Part shown: one piece after another, positions 54,533 through 57,354 of the stretch
Position numbering within the stretch: the stretch's first letter is position 1
Layout of the letters: each line of letters opens with the position of its first letter
From: Streptomyces sp. F63
GTDB taxonomy: Bacteria > Actinomycetota > Actinomycetes > Streptomycetales > Streptomycetaceae
Length of the DNA: 57,354 nucleotides
Direction of reading: 5' to 3'
Assembly (NCBI RefSeq): GCF_018070345.1
Contig: NZ_JAGPXX010000036.1
Location: forward strand, 1 to 57,354
The notes under the pieces: generated by a model
Databases searched by the model: none
What the model saw: only the letters and a program-made list of their open reading frames with translations
Told to the model about the DNA's origin: nothing
Made by a program: the position numbers and the translations under genes

Positions 54533-55372
54533 GTGGCTGAGGCGCGGCCGCGGCCCGGCAGCGACCGGCCCGACCCGGCCGTGCTCGGCGCGCTCCTCGC
54601 CTCCGTCAAGTGCGTGCTGTTCGACTTCGACGGCCCGGTCTGCGATCTCTTCGCCCGGCGTCCCGCCCCCGGTGTGGCGGACCTGATGCGCGCCCGGGTG
54701 CGGAAGCTGCACCCCGCGCCCACGGTTGCGCCGGGCGGACCCGGCCGGATCGATGTGCCGGCCACCGGCGATCCGCACGCGCTGCTCCGCGCCCTGGCCC
54801 TCGGCGACGGAGTCCCGAACGACCCGTGCGGCCCTGACCGCCCCGGCAGCCCGCACGGGTCGTACGCCCCGGCGGCCGGCAGCCGTTCCCGCACCGTCGC
54901 CGAGCTGGAACGGCTGCTGGCCGCCGAGGAGGTCCGCGCCGCCGCCTGCGCCGAGCCGACCCCGTACGCCGACGAGCTGGTCCAGCGGCTGCACGCCACC
55001 GGCCACGCCCTCGCCGTCACCACCAACAACGCGGCCGAAGCGGCCGAGACCTATCTGGAGCGGCGCGGGCTGGCGGAGCTGTTCCGGCCGCACGTCCACG
55101 GCCGCGTCACCGAGCCGTGGCTCCTCAAGCCCGACCCGGACTGCCTGCACCGGGCCCTGCGCTCCACCGGGCACGACGCCGCGATGGCGCTGATGATCGG
55201 CGACAGCACCGCCGATCTGCTCGCGGCGCGTGCCGCGGGTGTCCGCTTCCTCGGCTACGCCCGCGACGAGACCCGGCGGCGCAGGCTGCTGGACGCGGGC
55301 GCGGAGCTCGCCGTCACCTCGTACCGGGACGTGCTCGCGGCGCTCCCGGAGGGGCGGGAACCGGCCGGCTGA
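54533..55372 (+). CDS. devB: DevB, HAD-family phosphatase
   Basis: 279 residues from the GTG at 54533. HAD motifs: I VLFDFDGPVCD (nucleophile Asp, with a Gly-Pro-Val variant), II VTTNNAAEA, III KPDPDCL, IV MIGDSTADLLAARAAGVRFLG. A Pro/Gly-rich stretch interrupts the cap (residues about 60-115). Co-transcribed with devA in S. coelicolor. Substrate unknown. The 222-base gap after devA contains the repeat GAGCCACCT twice near 54328-54345. Confidence 0.85.
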   Translation: MAEARPRPGSDRPDPAVLGALLASVKCVLFDFDGPVCDLFARRPAPGVADLMRARVRKLHPAPTVAPGGPGRIDVPATGDPHALLRALALGDGVPNDPCGPDRPGSPHGSYAPAAGSRSRTVAELERLLAAEEVRAAACAEPTPYADELVQRLHATGHALAVTTNNAAEAAETYLERRGLAELFRPHVHGRVTEPWLLKPDPDCLHRALRSTGHDAAMALMIGDSTADLLAARAAGVRFLGYARDETRRRRLLDAGAELAVTSYRDVLAALPEGREPAG

Positions 55373-55387
55373 CCGCCTCACTCCCCG

Positions 55388-55903
55388 TCACGGAACCGCG
55401 TACACCCGGACCCGCCGCCCGCAGGACGGGCTGACCGTCTCCCGCTCCAGTGACATCCCCAGCTTGTGGACGATCCGCTCCGAGGCGCGGTTGCCGGTCT
55501 GGACGATGCTGACGATCCGGGGCAGATCCGGGCGCGCGCGGCCGAAGCGCAGTGCGGCGCGTGCCGCCTCGGTGGCCAGACCGCGTCCCCAGAAGGGGCG
55601 CCCCAGCCGCCAGCCGATCTCCACGGCGGGCAGCACCTCGGGCAGGGAGCGCGGCACGGACAGGCCCGTGAACCCCGCCAGTTCCCCCGTCTCGCGCAGT
55701 TCGACGGCGAAGAGCCCGTACCCCTCCGCGTCCCACTCCCGTTCCCAGGCCGCGATGGCCTCGGCGGTCTGCCGCTCCGTCCGGACGGAGCCGTCACGGA
55801 TCCAGCGCATCACCTCCGGATCGGAGTTGACGGCCGCCATCGGCGCGAGGTCCTCCGCGCACCACCGCCGCAGCACCAGCCGCTCCGTCTCGATCCGCGT
55901 CAT
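55388..55903 (-). CDS. RimJ/RimL-type GNAT acetyltransferase
   Basis: 171 residues from the ATG at 55903 (GAAGGGGG upstream). TERLVLRRWCAEDLAPMAAV, IGWRLGRPFWGRGLATEAAR (acetyl-CoA loop) and NRASERIVHKLGM are the marks of the RimJ/RimL/SACE group. Substrate unknown. Confidence 0.9.
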   Translation of the reverse strand: MTRIETERLVLRRWCAEDLAPMAAVNSDPEVMRWIRDGSVRTERQTAEAIAAWEREWDAEGYGLFAVELRETGELAGFTGLSVPRSLPEVLPAVEIGWRLGRPFWGRGLATEAARAALRFGRARPDLPRIVSIVQTGNRASERIVHKLGMSLERETVSPSCGRRVRVYAVP

Positions 55904-56034
55904 CCGCTGCCCCCTTCCCCTCGGCGGCCGGTCCACCGCACGGTCCGCCCCGGCGGAACCCTCCCCGTTCTCGATGCGTCCTCAACAGTCCGACCAGTCA
56001 ACGGGGTTCGATCGACCCGAAGGACACACACCTG

Positions 56035-56775
56035 ATGAACCGCCACCTCAACTGGGACGGCTGCTTCAACGTCCGCGACCTCGGCGGCATACCGGTCGCC
56101 GGAGGGCACGTCGTCCGGCGCGGGGCCGTGGTCCGGTCGGACGCGGTCGACAAGCTCACCGCCGACGGGTGGGCGGCCCTGCACGCGTACGGCGTCCGTA
56201 CCGTCATCGACCTGCGGAACGACGACGAGGTCAAGGCCGACGCCGCGCCCCGCCCGGCCGGCCTCACGACCGTCCGCCTCCCGCTGGACGGCATCGAGGA
56301 CACCGGCTTCTGGAGCGTCTGGGGCAACGGACCGGACGGCACCCCGCTCTACTACCGGCCGTTTCTCGATCACTTCCCGGACCGCGCCGCCGGCGCCGTG
56401 CAGGCCGTCGCGCACGCCCACCCCGGCGGCGTCCTCGTGCACTGCGCAGCCGGCCGGGACCGCACCGGGCTGGTCACCCTGCTTCTGCTCGCCCTGGCGG
56501 GGGCCGACCCGGCCGACATCGCCGCCGACTACCTGCTGAGCAACGACCGCCTCGACGCCCGCTTCTTCACCGCACACGGCATCCCCGACCACCGCCAGGA
56601 GATCGCCGACCATCTGACAAGGAAGGGCACCACAGCTGAACAGGCCCTGCTGGCAACCCTGGACGGCTTCGACACCGCCGCCCATCTCGGCCCCGCCGGC
56701 CTGACCCCGGACGACGTGTCGGCTCTGCACACCCGCCTGCTGGAGCCCGTCCCCGCGCATCCGGCCGGGGCCTGA
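56035..56775 (+). CDS. tyrosine-protein phosphatase (PF13350-like)
   Basis: 246 residues. N terminus LNWDGCFNVRDLGGIPVAGG is characteristic of the family. The CX5R P-loop is VHCAAGRDRTGLVTLLLLAL (about 141-160; catalytic Cys and Arg). The general acid probably lies in the GIEDTGFWSVWGNG loop. Members act on phosphotyrosine or phosphoinositides. Promoter region shared with the divergent GNAT gene. Confidence 0.92.
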   Translation: MNRHLNWDGCFNVRDLGGIPVAGGHVVRRGAVVRSDAVDKLTADGWAALHAYGVRTVIDLRNDDEVKADAAPRPAGLTTVRLPLDGIEDTGFWSVWGNGPDGTPLYYRPFLDHFPDRAAGAVQAVAHAHPGGVLVHCAAGRDRTGLVTLLLLALAGADPADIAADYLLSNDRLDARFFTAHGIPDHRQEIADHLTRKGTTAEQALLATLDGFDTAAHLGPAGLTPDDVSALHTRLLEPVPAHPAGA

Positions 56776-56857
56776 CGCCTGCGGGACGGGCGGAACGCGG
56801 ACGCAGGGCGACCGCATCTGGAGACGGCGCCCACCCGAGCCCCACGGAGGCCGGACC

Positions 56858-57079
56858 TCAGCCGTGCGAGCCCGCGAGCCCGCCCTCCCGTACGGCGCCC
56901 ACGAACGCCGACCAGGCTACGGCCGGAAACACGAGCGCGGGCCCGTGCGGAACCTTGCTGTCGCGGACGGGCACCAAGCCGGGGACGGCGTCGGCGACCT
57001 CGACGCACGCGCCTTCGTTCTCACCGCTGTAGCTGCTCTTGCGCCATGCGGCGCCGGTCAGTTCTGCTGCGTGGACCAT
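56858..57079 (-). CDS. DUF397 protein
   Basis: 73 residues. The signature AAWRKSSYSGENEGACVEVAD and VPVRDSKVPHGPALVFPAVAWSAFVGAV (first 20 VPVRDSKVPHGPALVFPAVA) mark DUF397, small proteins that pair with XRE-family regulators (and often RsbW-like ATPases) in Streptomyces. The XRE partner normally lies directly upstream; here the IS200/IS605 end begins within about 40 bases of the start codon, so the pair is interrupted or the partner lies beyond the window. Confidence 0.9.
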   Translation of the reverse strand: MVHAAELTGAAWRKSSYSGENEGACVEVADAVPGLVPVRDSKVPHGPALVFPAVAWSAFVGAVREGGLAGSHG

Positions 57080-57115
57080 GGGGTCAGTTCCTCCATCAGG
57101 ACCTAGCCAGGGGAC

Positions 57116-57133
57116 GCCCCGCTTTAGCGGGGC
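57116..57133. mobile_element. subterminal hairpin, left end of IS200/IS605 element
   Basis: GCCCCGC (57116-57122), loop TTTA, GCGGGGC (57127-57133): a perfect small hairpin about 115 bases before tnpA, at the place where IS200/IS605 elements keep the subterminal hairpin recognised by TnpA. The exact element boundary is just to its left and cannot be fixed here. Confidence 0.7.
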
Positions 57134-57246
57134 GGGGAATGGCTTCTGAGCCCTGCTCTGACCTCAACTGTGCGCACGGATCTGCACTGTTCACCTGAGC
57201 CCACCTTTCTGTCGCACTAGACCTGCAACGTGTGTATAGTGATCGC

Positions 57247-57354
57247 GTGACCGTGACCAGGAAGGTTCGCCGATTCTCCGGCGGCGTGTATGACCTCGGG
57301 CTCCACATCGTGTGGTGCCCGAAGTACCGCCGCCCGGTCCTCGGTGGCCGGGTC
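57247..57354 (+). CDS. tnpA: IS200/IS605-type transposase TnpA (5' part, runs off the window)
   Basis: 36 codons are present. The sequence VTRKVRRFSGGVYDLGLHIV then WCPKYRRPVLGG is the N terminus of IS200-like HUH transposases (LHIVWCPKYRRPVL). The catalytic His-hydrophobic-His and Tyr motifs lie beyond the edge. TATAGT at 57235-57240 could be its -10, which would make a nearly leaderless mRNA starting at the GTG. Confidence 0.9.
   Translation, partial: MTVTRKVRRFSGGVYDLGLHIVWCPKYRRPVLGGRV

Overview
The window is a very GC-rich actinobacterial chromosome segment, almost certainly Streptomyces. GTG starts, near-total G/C at third codon positions, PhoRP/PhoU, mycothiol genes (mshA, mshD), GlnR, the nickel regulator Nur, the WhiG anti-sigma RsiG and the developmental pair DevA/DevB all point there. 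The genes appear in runs I remember as conserved in S. coelicolor.

Layout. (1) 0.2-4.1 kb: phosphate-sensing block phoP-phoR (leftward) divergent from phoU, sharing an intergenic region with two PHO-box tracts, followed by a tiny metallothionein-like gene (mtpA). (2) 4.4-8.8 kb: a flavin/haem redox pair (FMN-binding lipoprotein-like protein and ferric-reductase-like flavocytochrome) divergent from an OmpR/HAMP-kinase two-component system. (3) 8.9-17.5 kb: an accessory block, the remnant of a pSAM2-type integrative and conjugative element (AICE). It carries a KorSA-like GntR regulator, a Pif-like Nudix protein, an FtsK-type transfer ATPase, Spd-like spread proteins and a truncated RepSA; integrase and excisionase are missing. 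A 21-bp sequence at the 3' end of gpmA recurs (19/21) at the far left edge of the block, followed by a terminator on the same strand, which suggests that the element entered at the gpmA 3' end. (4) 17.5-21.5 kb: gpmA, a YbjN protein, mshA, a methyltransferase. (5) 21.5-22.2 kb: a decayed, gene-poor joint. By my memory of S. coelicolor order the next genes (mutT-CHAD-ppk) should adjoin the pst operon, so this looks like a rearrangement breakpoint. (6) 22.2-40.7 kb: polyphosphate kinase operon, mshD, secreted 5'-nucleotidase, an MprAB-like two-component system with a trypsin-like protease, a LacI regulator, glnR with a tiny coupled upstream gene, a hydrolase, a MoaD-like protein, a proline-rich membrane protein and a DUF2993 protein. 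(7) 40.9-43.8 kb: sulfur block with a cysteine-codon leader peptide ahead of a sulfurtransferase and a DUF1416 gene, plus small membrane proteins and a DsrE protein. (8) 43.8-56.8 kb: nitrobindin-like protein, an RsbW-like kinase, nur, ygfZ-like gene, a PAS/SpoIIE phosphatase, dtd, rsiG, asparaginase, an Eis-like acetyltransferase, devA-devB, a GNAT and a tyrosine phosphatase. (9) 56.9-57.35 kb: a DUF397 protein followed by the left end of an IS200/IS605 element running off the window.

Themes. Phosphate and polyphosphate handling, mycothiol/sulfur metabolism, nitrogen and nickel control and the development switch genes sit on conserved core chromosome. The novelty is in the element remnant (a 153-bp nested palindrome, a family of CTAGACGAGT operators, gpmA as probable attachment gene), in small unlisted genes (between phoR and phoP, before glnR, the Cys leader peptide, 33- and 59-residue membrane proteins) and in the breakpoint at 21.5-22.2 kb. 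I did not find evidence for a wholly new multi-gene system. SCO-style comparisons come from memory and were not searched.
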